A stretch of DNA of 64,000 bases, taken from assembly GCA_034359265.1 (NCBI GenBank), contig CP136894.1, forward strand, positions 25,078,501 to 25,142,500, in the 5' to 3' direction. Shown one piece after another: positions 51,999 to 63,206 of this stretch (its first letter is position 1; every line of letters starts with the position of its first letter). A program made the position numbers and the translations under genes. The DNA is from Canna indica (taxonomy: Eukaryota > Streptophyta > Magnoliopsida > Zingiberales > Cannaceae). The notes beneath the pieces are model-generated. The model did not search any database, was not told where the DNA came from, and saw nothing but the letters and a program-made list of their open reading frames with translations.

Positions 51999-54488
51999 AT
52001 TTCCCTCTTTTTGATGATGACAAACATCCTTAAGAAAATATATTCATTAAGGTGCAAATGACATCAAACATGGGATTTCTCCCCCTATCAACATGCATAT
52101 CTACATAATGGAACTCCCCCTATCTATATGCATGATTAACCTATATTTTGTTCTCCTTTTACCTATATTTTTCTCCCCCTTTTGACATCAATAAAAAAGG
52201 GCAAGAAAAGTCAATCTATAGTCAAAGTTGAGACTCTAAAACTATTTTCCATGAAACATGAAAATATCAACTAAAGGGATGAAAAATCAAATATCTAATA
52301 TGAGACTAACTCATACATGATAGCATTAGATGATAAATACATTCCAAGTCTAGAAACCATGTATAGGCTTAAGTATTGATATTTTCGTGTATCGATTAAG
52401 GAGTCAAAAAAACATTTTAGAAATGATTTTTCTCATCACATGAGTGGAACGATACCAAATGTGAATTTAAAATATCATACTTGAAGTCTGATTCAAAGAT
52501 TGGATCAAAAATTAAAGTATCGAAAAAAAAAGAACATTTGGAAAGAACGATACTTAATTTAAAGTTTTGAAATCAAATTTCAAAAATCCAAATCAAATCA
52601 CATTCATACTCAAGATTTTTGAAATTTTTATGTCATAAACTAGATTTTTTAAGGAAGATGCAGATTCGAGAATCAACAAAAATTCATTTTTCTGCATTTT
52701 TCTAAAATTCATTGAGTTCTAGTGGCATTTTCGTAAATAATAAGAATTTTTCAAAAGTTTTCAGTTTTCATTCAAACTTTCCAAATATTAAGATATCATC
52801 ATTTAAAGCATGCTTATCAAGTTTGAAATGAAAATAATATCATTTGGTCAAAATTTTACCTTAGCATGATTTCATTAAAAAAATAAGCATGGTATCATGA
52901 GATTGCTAAGAATCAAATTTTAACCTTTCTCATGGTTTTTTAAATTTAAACATATGGACACCTAACATGAGTAAATTTAAATATATTTGTGAAGTTTGGA
53001 CCTAAAATGAAGTTTCTAAGTCAATTTATTGACTTAGGTCAACTCTACTCAACTTTAGGTCTCATAAAGTGAACTTGTTATCAATTTATTCATTTACATA
53101 TGATTTTTCAATTTTAACCACATGGATGTAAATCAATTGTAAGCTCAAACATGTTTATCAAGTTTCAACTAAAAATGAAGTCTCTAAGATGAAATTCTAC
53201 CTAAGGCACATTTCATTCAAACAAGGTTTCATGAAATTGCCTGAGTATCAAAATTTTATCTACTCATGAGATTTCAATCAATTATCATGCAAAAATATTC
53301 ATGAGCATAGAGAAATTGTTTTATCAAGAAAATAGAGGTGTTATGCAAGAATTTTACCAAAATAAAACTCATACCTCATTTCTTGAGAAATTCTAAAATT
53401 TTCACTTACTTTTCATTTTCCTTTAGCCTTCCAAATTTTACCACTTCCTCAACTTGCAAGTAGGCTTCATTAGTATCATAATGAAATCATATACCAACTA
53501 GCAATCTAACATATTAAATAGCAAAGGTTTAATGCAAAGTTTCATTTAAAAATCTTAACCTATGCTAGATAGTAGAGATTCATTTTAAAGGTGTTATCAT
53601 GATATCAAAATGAATCAATGAGATCTTAAAATATGAAATATTTGAAAAGTAAGATCTCGAAACATGTTTAACTAGTTTGGACTTAAAAAGGAGGTCTCTA
53701 ATAATGAATATCAACCTAGAGCAAGTTTCATTCAATGAAATTTGCCTAAGTACTAAAATTCTACCTACTCATGGGAATTCAAGAGTTTAACATGCAATTC
53801 TAATCATGAGTATTGAGACATAATTTAAGTTTAAACATTGAGGTATAACACAAAGATTTTACGAAAATCGAAATCATATCTCATACTTGAAAATTTAGCT
53901 AAACTAATCTTTTTCATTCCAATTTCTAAAGCCTTCCATTTTATCATAACTTGCAAGCAATTTTCATTGGTAGGATAATGAGAATATAATTACTAGCAAG
54001 TTATCAAACTAAGTAGCAAAGAGATGGATCAATTATCGATATCAAAATCTACTTTGCTAAATAGTTTCAAATTCGTTTCAAAATAAAATCGAGTGATATC
54101 AAAACGAATTTTAAGATATCACAAGAATAATAAATTTGAAAACATGATCTCTAACCCTTCCTATTGTTTGAAAGCCGAAAGGCCACAATGAGCCTACGAT
54201 TTAGAACCGCAAGGTCGCTTAGGCCTATTATAGGCCACATAAGTCTCCGAAGAGACCGGGAAATCAAAATCAAAAAATCATTTCATAAAACTTATCAAGA
54301 GCGAAAAATCTACTAACATTAAGTATGTATCAAAACTCCAACTATAATTTAAGCAAGTGAGTGTAGGAGATGATACCAAAGTCTTTGATGCCAATTTCCT
54401 TTCCTACGACATCATGATAGCTTGAAGTTGCAACATCTTGGAGATTTCTCATTTGGATCCAAGGTCAACTTCAATAGTCCATCTTTCT
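51999..54488 (-). other. Non-coding internal region of gag-only element
   Basis: AT-rich, no open frame of note. Contains phrases repeated within it (for example ATTTCATTCAA with CTCATGAGATTTCAA variants at about 53205 and 53725). No pol motif seen. Confidence 0.7.
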
Positions 54489-55892
54489 TTATCCTTGTGT
54501 GGTAGCTCCCCCTACAAGAGAGCATAAAACTTTTGGTGCCCAAATGACTTTGGGTCCTTGGGGGTTAGTTGGCCTCGGTATCCAAAGTGTCTTAGCAACA
54601 CTTGGATCCTTCTTAAATGCGCAATCATAGATTGCATGGCCATAAGTACCACAACAATAGCAATGTCCGTGAAACCTTTTATTTTCCCTACGGACATGCG
54701 ATTTATCGCTAGAATGCTTGACATGGGAGCTATGATGAACATGAACATTCTTAAATGATACATTCTTCTTTTGAACATAAGGTTTAATTGTAGAATGCTT
54801 AACATGAGAATGATGATGAACATTGGCATTCTTTACGCAATCATTTTTTATTCTAGTGTTCTTAGTAGATGAAGCATTTTTGAATTCATTTACTTTCTTA
54901 TTCAATAAAATAACCTCACTTTTCAAATCATTCATTGATCTTTGAATAACATGCAATTGAGTTTTTAGCATGCTATTTTCATTCTTTAAATTTTCATTTT
55001 TATGTTTCAAGTCCTTAATCTCAAGTTTCATATCATCATGGCATGAATCAAATGACCCAGATTTCAATTTTTCATTTTCCAATTTGAATTCATGCAAATG
55101 AGAATTAAGCATCACAATTTTCTTTTTCAACATTTTATTTTCTTTATCTTTTCTAACAAGCAAGACATATATTTTTCTACACTCATCTACTAACTCATCA
55201 TATGGCATGTTATGAGAACTAATAGAGCAAGCATCATCATTTTCATTAGCATGACTAGGTGAAGGAGGGTGTACCTCATCAATAGCATCCATGAGGCTAA
55301 CTTTAGATGTGACTTCATAGCCATGGCTAGAGGGTGCTTCAAGTGAGTGAGAGGTGGAGGTGAAAACACTTGACTTTTTCATTGCTTCGTTCTTCATGTT
55401 TGGGCAATTTTTCTTTACATAACCATTTTCTTTGCAGGCATGACAAATTACCTTTCGTTTTCGGCTCTTAGAATTGCTCCTTTGACTATAGGCACTATGG
55501 GCATCAAAACCAAGATTAGTAGTAGGTGAGTGACCATTGTCATCACCACCTTCATTAAAAGTGTCAATTTCTTCGATTTTGGCATGATCATATAAAACAT
55601 TTAAAGTGACTTATAAATCAAAAGCCGAAGAGCAATGCATGACTTTTTCTATGATGTTATTTGGTATGGCACAAAATATGCAATTCATGGATTCTCTATT
55701 AAATTGAAACATTTTTTTGTCAAGTTCACTCCAATCATGCATATCAACCTTAGGATAGGTGTATTCAAATTTCAACATTTTATAAACACCAAAACCTCTA
55801 GTCTTTAAGAAAGAGTACATTCTAGACTTCTAAAGACCAAAGTTCGATTCATCGAACCTAGGAGGTGAAGACGCTACCGACTTTAGTGTCAT
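54489..55892 (-). pseudogene. Copia gag with two zinc knuckles (two stops)
   Basis: From ATG at 55892 one frame of 468 codons is kept, with two stops (after ESNFGL and after SSAFDL). Domains: N-terminal copia gag (PPRFDESNFGL, KSRMYSFLKTRGFGVYKMLK, HDWSELDKKMFQFNRES), first CCHC-like knuckle CHACKENGYVKKNC with Tyr for His, a long coiled coil (ENKMLKKKIVMLNSHLHEFK and on), His/Lys-rich segment (VHHHSHVKHS repeats), second knuckle CYCCGTYGHAIYDC and the end LVGGATTQG. Gag packages RNA in particles. No protease follows. Confidence 0.8.
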
Positions 55893-55959
55893 TTTAAGAT
55901 CGAGAGACGATGTAGAGGAGATGGTGAAATATCAATCTACGATCCACTCTGATACCAAA

Positions 55960-56533
55960 TATTGGGTGAAATGGCCACACTAGAGGTGGTGAATAGTGTA
56001 TTAACTAATCAATTAGCCTAAATCCGATTTTAATCATTTCTTAAATTATTTAGGCAATTCATAATTATACGACTAAATGCGGAAGCAAAAATAAATCAAT
56101 TAAACACAAACAAAGATAGCAATGTTAACACAGAGATTTATAGTGGTTCGGCCCCAATGCATACTCCACTACCTAAGCACCCCGCTTAGGATTTCAAAAC
56201 TAAGTTTACTAGATTAAATTGATTCCCTTACACAAAGGACTTTGACTGGAAGAGTCTCACTCTCAATCTAAGGCACTTTCACACCCGGAAGTCTCCGCCT
56301 TCTTAACGAGAACACTCTTCCACCTCAATCCTAAGGGATAACTCAACTAATCCTATTAAACTACGTTTACATAAGTGGCTTTACACCTTATACACTAAGG
56401 ATACCACTAAATCACAAGACCTAACACTAGGTCTACTTACACGTTCAAATACAATGAAATAAATCACAAAAATACACAAGTAATGGAGCAAATAAATAAT
56501 ACAATAAATATTTAGCTCCAAACACGAGTCCTA
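55960..56533 (-). repeat. Truncated 5' LTR of gag-only element
   Basis: 574 bp match the 3' LTR from its end inward (50494-51067). The match stops at CTAGTT, where sequence identical to the internal region (53724 on) begins. Confidence 0.85.
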
Positions 56534-58140
56534 GTTTCATTCAATGAAATTTACCTAAGTACTAAAATTCTACCTACTCATGAGAATTCAAGGGTTTAAC
56601 ATGCAATTCTAATCATGAGTATAGAGACATAATTTAAGCTTAAACATTGAGGTATAACACTAAGATTTTATGAAAATCGAAATCATACCTCATACTTGAA
56701 AATTTAGCCAAACTAATCTTTTTCATTCCAATTTCTGAAGCCTTCCATTTTATCATAACTTGCAAGCAATTTTCATTGGTAGGATAATGAGAATATAATT
56801 ACTAGCAAGTTATCAAACTAAGTAGCAAAGAGAGGGATCAATTATCGATATCAAAATCTATTTTGCTAAATAGTTTCAAATTCGTTTCAAAATAAAATCG
56901 AGTGATATCAAAACGAATTTTAAGAGATCACAAGAATAATAAATATGAAAACATGATCTCTAACCCTTCTTATTGGTTGAAAACAGAAAAGCCACAATGA
57001 GCGTACGATTTAGAACCGCAAGGTCGCTTAGGCCCATTACAGACCACATAAGTCTCCGAAGAGACCGGGAAATCAAAATCAAAAAATCATTTCATAAAAC
57101 TTATCAAGAGCGAAAAATCTACTAACATTAAGTATGTATCAAAACTCCAACTATAATTTAAGCAAGTGAGTGTAGGAGATGATACCAAAGTCTTTGATGC
57201 CAATTTCCATTCCTATGGCATCATGATAGCTTGAAGTTGCAACATCTTCGAGATTTCTCGTTTGGATCCAAAGTCAACTTCAATAGTCCATCTTTCTTTA
57301 TCCTTGTGTGGTAGCTCCCTCTACAAGAGAGCATGAAACTTTTGGTACCGAAATGGTTTTGTGTCCTTGGGGGTTAGTTGGACTCGGTATCCAAAGTGTC
57401 GTAGCAACACTTGGATTCTTCTTAAATGCGCAATCATAGATTGCATGGCCATAAGTACCACAACAATAGCAATGTCCGTGAAACCTTTTATTTTCCCTAC
57501 GGACATGCGATTTATCTCTAGAATGCTTGACATGGGAGCTATGATGAACATGAACATTCTTAAACGATACATTCTTCTTTTGAACATGAGGTTTAATTGT
57601 AGAATGCTTAGCATGAGAATGATGATGAACATTGACATTTTTTATTCTTGTGTTCTTTGTAGATGAAGTATTTTTGAATTCATTTACTTTCTTATTCAAT
57701 AAAATAACTCACTTTTCAAATCATTCATTGATCTTTGAATAGCATGCAATTGAGATTTTAGCATGCTATTTTCATTCTTTAAATTTTTATTTTTATGTTT
57801 CGAGTCCTTAATCTCAAGTTTCATATCATCATGGCATGAATCAAATGACCCAGATTTTAATTTTTCGTTTTCCAATTTGAATTCATGCAAATGAGAATTA
57901 AGCATCACATTTTCCTTTTTCAACATTTAATTTTTCTTATATTTTCTAACAAGCAAGACATACATTTTTCTACACTCATTTACTAACTCATTATATGGCA
58001 TGTTATGAGAACTAGTAGAGCAAGCATCATCATTTTCATTAGCATGACTAGGTGAAGGAGGGTGTACCTCATCAATAGCATCCATGAGGCTAACTTTAGA
58101 TGTGACTTCATAGCCATGGCTAGAGAGTGCTTCAAGTGAG
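56533..58140 (-). mobile_element. Second, partial copy of the gag-only element's interior
   Basis: 56533-58140 repeats 53724-55347 with about 5 percent differences. The unit offset is 2809 bp, in direct orientation. The junction at 56533 shares AGTT with both partners. The copy ends at 58140 within gag. Confidence 0.85.
57298..58140 (-). pseudogene. Second gag copy, frameshifted and truncated
   Basis: Same protein as 54489-55347 but with a 1-base deletion near 57710 (AATAACTCAC for AATAACCTCAC), another disruption near 57926, and a 15-bp deletion that removes five residues before NVHHHSH. The knuckle CYCCGTYGHAIYDC is kept. The N-terminal part is absent. Confidence 0.8.
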
Positions 58141-58371
58141 GGCTAACTTTATAGACCGAAGAATGACAACATCTCCATCAAACGACCAACAATGATATAA
58201 CATGATTAAATCCCAACCGACGAGATCAGCAATCGACGGTTCTCTAGAAACCCCCAAGACACAAGCAGACACTTTTTCCGCCATGATGTTGTTGGGATGT
58301 GAAAGGAAAACGGAGTGGTAAAAGCAATTTTAAAAATTTCAAACATCCCAAAAACAATGATATACTTTAGC
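58141..58371. other. Unassigned spacer
   Basis: Starts GGCTAACTTTATAGACC, which resembles GGCTAACTTTAGATG 50 bp earlier in gag (58088). No gene seen. Confidence 0.3.
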
Positions 58372-59854
58372 TGCCACACCCCAACTGAGGGTAGTGTGAC
58401 CGACCATGGCCTATAACCTGCCCTGTAGCCTACTGTCCACACTGATATAAAGAAGACAAGAACATATCGATAAAAGAAATCTCAACACAAACTTTATTAA
58501 AAAGTTTTCAAATTTCACAAATTTATGTTTTAAAATCAAATAAGAAAACCAACATCAGAACAACTGAACGTCTCAAGTATCAAGTTTTTACAAACTCTTT
58601 CAAAATACAACTATTAGTGCAGAAAATAAACCAACATAAAAATTGCATGAAATACCAAGCATGGTAAACTATTACATCATTTCAAATTTAAAAGGTTTAA
58701 TGAGCTAAGGATGGTCATCAAGCTAGCATTTCTACAATCTCATAAATTAATCAATTTACTTACTATGATTAGTGTTCTTCCTAAGTATCGTCATGCCTCT
58801 ATAGCTTGAACCTTATGACCATGGAAGTTTCCATCTAAAGCCACCCTATCCCCCCTCCCTAGGCTTGCCCGAGCTTTGAGCAAGGGAAACCTTGCTCGGC
58901 CATGGCCCTTAGAGTAGGAAAGGGAAAGAAGACTTTAACTACATCCCTAACTATTCGTCTTCGGTATATCTTAATGCAATGTGGACTCATTTACCCTTTT
59001 CCCTACCCCTGGCCGAACCCTCTTCATGAGATTTAGGGTTCATTCGGCCATACCTAGGAGTTCTAGGGAAGTCAAACTGTTTAACATGTGAAATCGACGA
59101 CGGCGAGTGCTCCAATGGAAGATTTATGTTCATCTAAGGGCTCTACTTCCGCCAAGGGGATTGGGGAAAATTTTGGCATGACCTTTCCCCTTTCCCCATG
59201 ATTCGACAGCCCTAGATCTGAGAAAACGACGAGAAACAAAATGATCCGGCAATTATTGCTACAAGAAGCATATATATACAACTACGAAAACTCGATTCCT
59301 CGGAAAAATCGTGAGAACACGATCCTATCACCACTAAGGGTTTGGCCACCCGCCTCCCCCATATTTTTCAAATCCAACCACTCACCTCGATTGCGGAGAA
59401 TGAAAGATCAGATGACAATGACTTTGAATTTTCCGGCGATGGCACGAAATCCCGGATCGACCCAAAGTTCCCCCTTTTCCTTGCTTCTTCTCCCCCTCTC
59501 CCTAGGTTGCCTTGTACGACTCAAAGATGAGTCGCACACACAAGGATGAGGGGTTTTAATCCGTCATCTAGCCTTCCATATAGGCTCTTGACTCACTTGA
59601 CTCCTACTCAAGACTCGACTAAACCCGAACTCGACTTGGGTTCCGACTCAACCCACAACATGAGGCGATTTAAACTTCATTTTAGGTATGATTGCATAAA
59701 AGGAAGGTCAATCACCCGATTAAATTCCATGCATCAATAGTCGAGTCATACCTATTCACTCGAGGCGATCTTGAGGCTCGACTCGACTATCTCTGGGTCC
59801 GACGTGCTGCACCAAAATAGAATTTTGTATTAGGAAATTTTTCCCGGTCTTACA
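58372..59854 (-). repeat. 3' LTR of chromovirus (1483 bp)
   Basis: Minus strand TGTAAGACCGGGAAAAATTT ... TTGGGGTGTGGCA. Open frames inside it are not genes. Confidence 0.8.
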
Positions 59855-60845
59855 ACCTTCCCCCCTTAAGGAGAATTTCTTTGGATCTTAGCTTCCTGAT
59901 TTGGCGGTCAAGGATCTCTACCGGCCTTTCCTCGAATGAGATGGCCGAATCTACCTCAATAGAAGAGGGCTCGATCACATGCGAATCATCTTTTACATAT
60001 TTCCAAAGCATGGATACATGGAAGACCAGGTGTACTCTGCTCATACTAGGAGGTAAGGCCAGCTCATAGTCCACCTCGCCCCTCCGCTTGAGAATGGGAA
60101 AATGCCCAATGTACCTAAGGCTCAGCTTTACCTTCTTCCCAAACTGGACCACCCATTTCATAGGAGAGACCTTCAGAAAGACCAAATCACCCTCAACGAA
60201 TTCCAATTCCCTGGCCTTCTTGTCGGCATATATTTTCTGTCGACTCTGGGCTGGCAGCAATCTTTCCTTTATGGCCTTCACTTTCTCTACCGCATCCTCA
60301 ACCAGATCAGGGCCCACCAAGAGTGATTCCCCGACCTCAAACCAGCCCACCAGAGACCTACACCGTCGCTCATACAAAGCATCAAAAGGAGCCATGCCAA
60401 TGCTACTGTGATAGCTATTGTTGTAGGAGAACTCTATCAATGGTAGGTGCCTTTCCCAGCCGTCGGCCATATCTAGGACGCATGCTCTCAACATGTCCTC
60501 TAAAGTTTGGATGGTCCTCTCTGACTGCCCGTCAGTCTGCAAATGGAAAGCTGTGCTGAAACGCACCTGGGTACCCAAGACTTCCTGGAAGGACTGCCAA
60601 AACCGGACTGTGAACTGGGTACCGCGGTCGGATATAATCATCACCGGGGTACCATGGTATGCTACAATCTTATCCAAGAATAATCGAGTGTACTGTTCCG
60701 CAGAGAAGGTAGTCTTCACTGGTATGAAGTGAGCGGTCTTGGTTAACCGGTCCACTACCACCCAAATGGAATCAAAACCGCCTTTTGACTTAGGCAACCC
60801 AATCACTGGATCCATGGTGATTTTCTCCCACTTCCACTCGGGCAC
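59850..60845 (-). CDS. Chromovirus integrase core, chromodomain core missing
   Basis: 331 open residues. Start MPEWKWEKITMDPVIGLPKS, then VVDRLTKTAHFIPV, MIISDRGTQFTVRFWQSFQE and FHLQTDGQSERTIQTLEDML (Glu of the DDE triad kept), NNSYHSSIGMAPFDALYERR, then KVSPMKWVVQFGKKVKLSLR and RVHLVFHVSMLWKYV. It ends RPVEILDRQIRKLRSKEI directly followed by LLKGGRL. In related elements a chromodomain of roughly 50-60 residues lies between these two parts. Confidence 0.85.
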   Translation of the reverse strand: MPEWKWEKITMDPVIGLPKSKGGFDSIWVVVDRLTKTAHFIPVKTTFSAEQYTRLFLDKIVAYHGTPVMIISDRGTQFTVRFWQSFQEVLGTQVRFSTAFHLQTDGQSERTIQTLEDMLRACVLDMADGWERHLPLIEFSYNNSYHSSIGMAPFDALYERRCRSLVGWFEVGESLLVGPDLVEDAVEKVKAIKERLLPAQSRQKIYADKKARELEFVEGDLVFLKVSPMKWVVQFGKKVKLSLRYIGHFPILKRRGEVDYELALPPSMSRVHLVFHVSMLWKYVKDDSHVIEPSSIEVDSAISFEERPVEILDRQIRKLRSKEILLKGGRL

Positions 60846-61211
60846 CTCGAGGTTTTGCAGTAGCCCCGCAGGCTTAAGGTGTTCGGCCTTTACCTACTGG
60901 CAGACTAGACATTTGGAGACAAACACTGCTACCTCTCTTTTCATACCCTTCCACCAGTAATGCTGCCTTAAATCCTAGTACATCTTGGTGGCCCCCGGAT
61001 GCATCGTATAAGTGGAACGATGACCTAGTTCCAGGACTTGCCTGCGCACCTCAACCATATCTGGTACTACGACCCGGTCTTTGAACCTCAGTACACCCTC
61101 TGAGTTCAACCTTAAACCATTTTCTACATCGCCTCTTTGCACCAAATCCTTGGTAAGCACACAAAAGACATCCTCCCCCTACGCGGCACACAACATATCT
61201 ACCAGCGTGGA
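60846..61211 (-). pseudogene. Chromovirus integrase N-terminal zinc-binding region
   Basis: Reads RFKDRVVVPDMVEVRRQVLE, LGHRSTYTMHPGATKMY, a stop, LRQHYWWKGMKREVAVFVSK, CLVC, then a TAG where Gln is usual. The His and Cys ligands (HRSTYTMHP, CLVC) are recognisable. Confidence 0.75.
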
Positions 61212-61913
61212 CTATACCCGCAGGTGTGCCACCATGGCACCTAAAGCTGACACTGATAAGGTCGTACCCCCATCTAGGCACAATGCCAACTCTCGAGCTA
61301 GAGGCCTCCGCTTAACTTCCAAATGAGCCAAACTACCCATGGACTTTCTGCTCAGAGCATCTTCTACCACATTTGCTTTCTCCGGATGATACATAATGGT
61401 GCAATCATAATCCTTTAGGAGCTCTAGCCACCTCCTCTGTTTGAGGTTCAACTCCTTTTGGGTAAGCAAGTATTGGAGGCTCTTGTGATCTGTGTAGATC
61501 TCGCAAGTCTCCCCATATAGGTAGTGTTGCCAAAGCTTCAATGCAAAGACCACTGCCGCTAGTTCTAGGTCGTGCGTCGGATAGTTCTTCTCATGAACTT
61601 TCAACTGGCGGGATGCATAAGCTATGACTCTACCAAACTGCATCAGGACGTAGCCCAGGCCATCCCGAGAGGCATCACAGAAGACTACAAACCCTCTTGA
61701 GCCGGAAGGTACAGCCAACACGGGTGCAGATGTCAAACATGCCTTGAGCTTCTAAAAGCTCACCTCACAATTGTCATCCCAAATGAACCTGACCTTTTTC
61801 TGGGTCAACGGAGTCAAAGGGGCTGCAATTATGGAGAAGTTCTCCACAAACTTCCGATAGTACCCGGCCAAACCAAGAAAACTACGGACCTCAGTCACGC
61901 TAGTCGGCCGTTT
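61212..61913 (-). pseudogene. Chromovirus RNase H
   Basis: 61736-61212 is open: [80 protein letters not shown] and [10 protein letters not shown]. Upstream to 61913 lies the RT-RNase H connection (SFLGLAGYYRKFVENFSI) with two stops. Confidence 0.85.
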
Positions 61914-62744
61914 TCAGTTCTGCACCACTTCTATCTTGGCAGGATCTACCCTTATCTCTTCCTTGGACACTACATGGCCCAAGAACCCTACACTTTCCAA
62001 CCAAAATTCACACTTGGAAAATTTTGCAAACAAGCGGTGCTCTCTGAGGGTTTCCAGGACCATTTTCAGGTGCTTAGAGTGCTCTTCCTCACTCTTGGAG
62101 TAAACCAGAATATCGTCAATGAAGACTATCACAAAGCTGTCCAAGTACTCCTTAAATACCCTATTCATTAGGTCTATGAAGGCAGCAGGTGCATTGGTTA
62201 GGCCAAAGGACATCACTAGGAACTCATAGTGATTGTAGCGAGTCCTAAAGGCCGTCTTAGGCACATCACAGTCCCGGATTCTCAACTGATGGTACCCGGA
62301 CCTTAGATCTATCTTTGAAAACCATTGCCCCCTGCAGCTGGTCAAACAGATCATTTATCATCGGTAGTGGGTAGCGATTCTTGATGGTCACCTTGTTCAA
62401 CTGCCTATAGTTGAAGCACATGTGCATCGACCCATCCTTCTTCTTCACGAAGAGAATCGGGGCACCCAGGGTGACACACTCGGCCGGATGAAACCCGGGT
62501 CTAGCATTTCCTGTAGTTGCACCTTTAACTCCCTGAGTTTGGCCGCTGCCATCCTATAAGGTGGAATGGAAATTGGTTTTACCCCGGGCTACAGGTTAAT
62601 GCAAAAATCAACTTCCCTTATGGGCGGCAATCCCGGCAATTCCTCGGGAAACATATCAGGGAATTCACAGTCCACTGGGGTTCCGCTGACATTCCTTGCC
62701 TCACCCCTTTCCACCTCAGCCACAAATACGAAGGCCAAGAAGGA
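61914..62744 (-). pseudogene. Chromovirus reverse transcriptase
   Basis: Segments in order: [60 protein letters not shown] (62448-62330), a frameshift, then [40 protein letters not shown] and [20 protein letters not shown] (catalytic IDD), and [20 protein letters not shown]. Confidence 0.85.
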
Positions 62745-63206
62745 TTAGCAGCCGTCCTGAAGCAACTTACGAGCCTTTAGGGATGAGATGACCCCTATCG
62801 GCTTGCTACCTCCCTCCCCTTGGAAGGTGAACTGTGGCAGCCCAGGCTTATTAAACATCACCGATTTAGCTCTACAATCCAACATCGCAAAGTGCTCTGC
62901 CAACCAGTCCACGCCAAGGATGACATCAAGCTCAAGAGTGGGTAGGAGTGTCAAATCCGCACTCAACACATCGTCGCAGATGAGCACCTCACAGTCTTGG
63001 TATATTGAATTTGCTAAGATTGCATCGCCCGTAGGCGTTGATACTATCAATGGCCCATCGAGCATGGAGGGTGCCATTGGCAATTTCGCAGCAAATATGG
63101 CAGACACAAACGACTGCGTGGCACCCGGATCAAATAAAATATATGCAGCAGACAAACAAAGGTGCCTTTCCCTTAGACTGCTCAGGCTTCTGACCAGTTC
63201 TCTCAT
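62745..63206 (-). CDS. Chromovirus aspartic protease
   Basis: 153 open residues. The active-site region is YILFDPGATQSFVSAIFAAK (DPGA in place of the more common DSGA or DTGA). Then VSTPTGDAILANSIYQDCEV and LDVILGVDWLAEHFAMLDCR, typical of gypsy proteases. It overlaps the end of gag in another frame, so a frameshift separates them; the natural polyprotein is usually continuous. Confidence 0.8.
   Translation of the reverse strand: MRELVRSLSSLRERHLCLSAAYILFDPGATQSFVSAIFAAKLPMAPSMLDGPLIVSTPTGDAILANSIYQDCEVLICDDVLSADLTLLPTLELDVILGVDWLAEHFAMLDCRAKSVMFNKPGLPQFTFQGEGGSKPIGVISSLKARKLLQDGC

Larger units (their letters stand above)
50494..56533 (-). mobile_element. Copia-type retrotransposon with gag but no pol (TR-GAG-like)
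   Basis: Minus strand. 5' LTR 56533-55960 (truncated), primer binding site TGGTATCAGAGT (55957-55946), gag 55892-54489, about 2.5 kb of non-coding sequence, polypurine tract AAAAAGAGGGAAAT (52012-51999) and 3' LTR 51998-50494. No protease, integrase, RT or RNase H motif is found in any frame. The non-coding part is shared with another copy (21284-22217), so lack of pol is probably a family trait. It would need enzymes from a partner element. Confidence 0.8.

Noticed and set aside
54512..54829. Second open frame within gag
   Set aside because: Overlaps the gag frame that keeps the zinc knuckle; Met/Ile-rich shadow translation.
59881..60960. Plus-strand open frames over the chromovirus integrase
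   Set aside because: They mirror the minus-strand integrase, which has conserved catalytic motifs.
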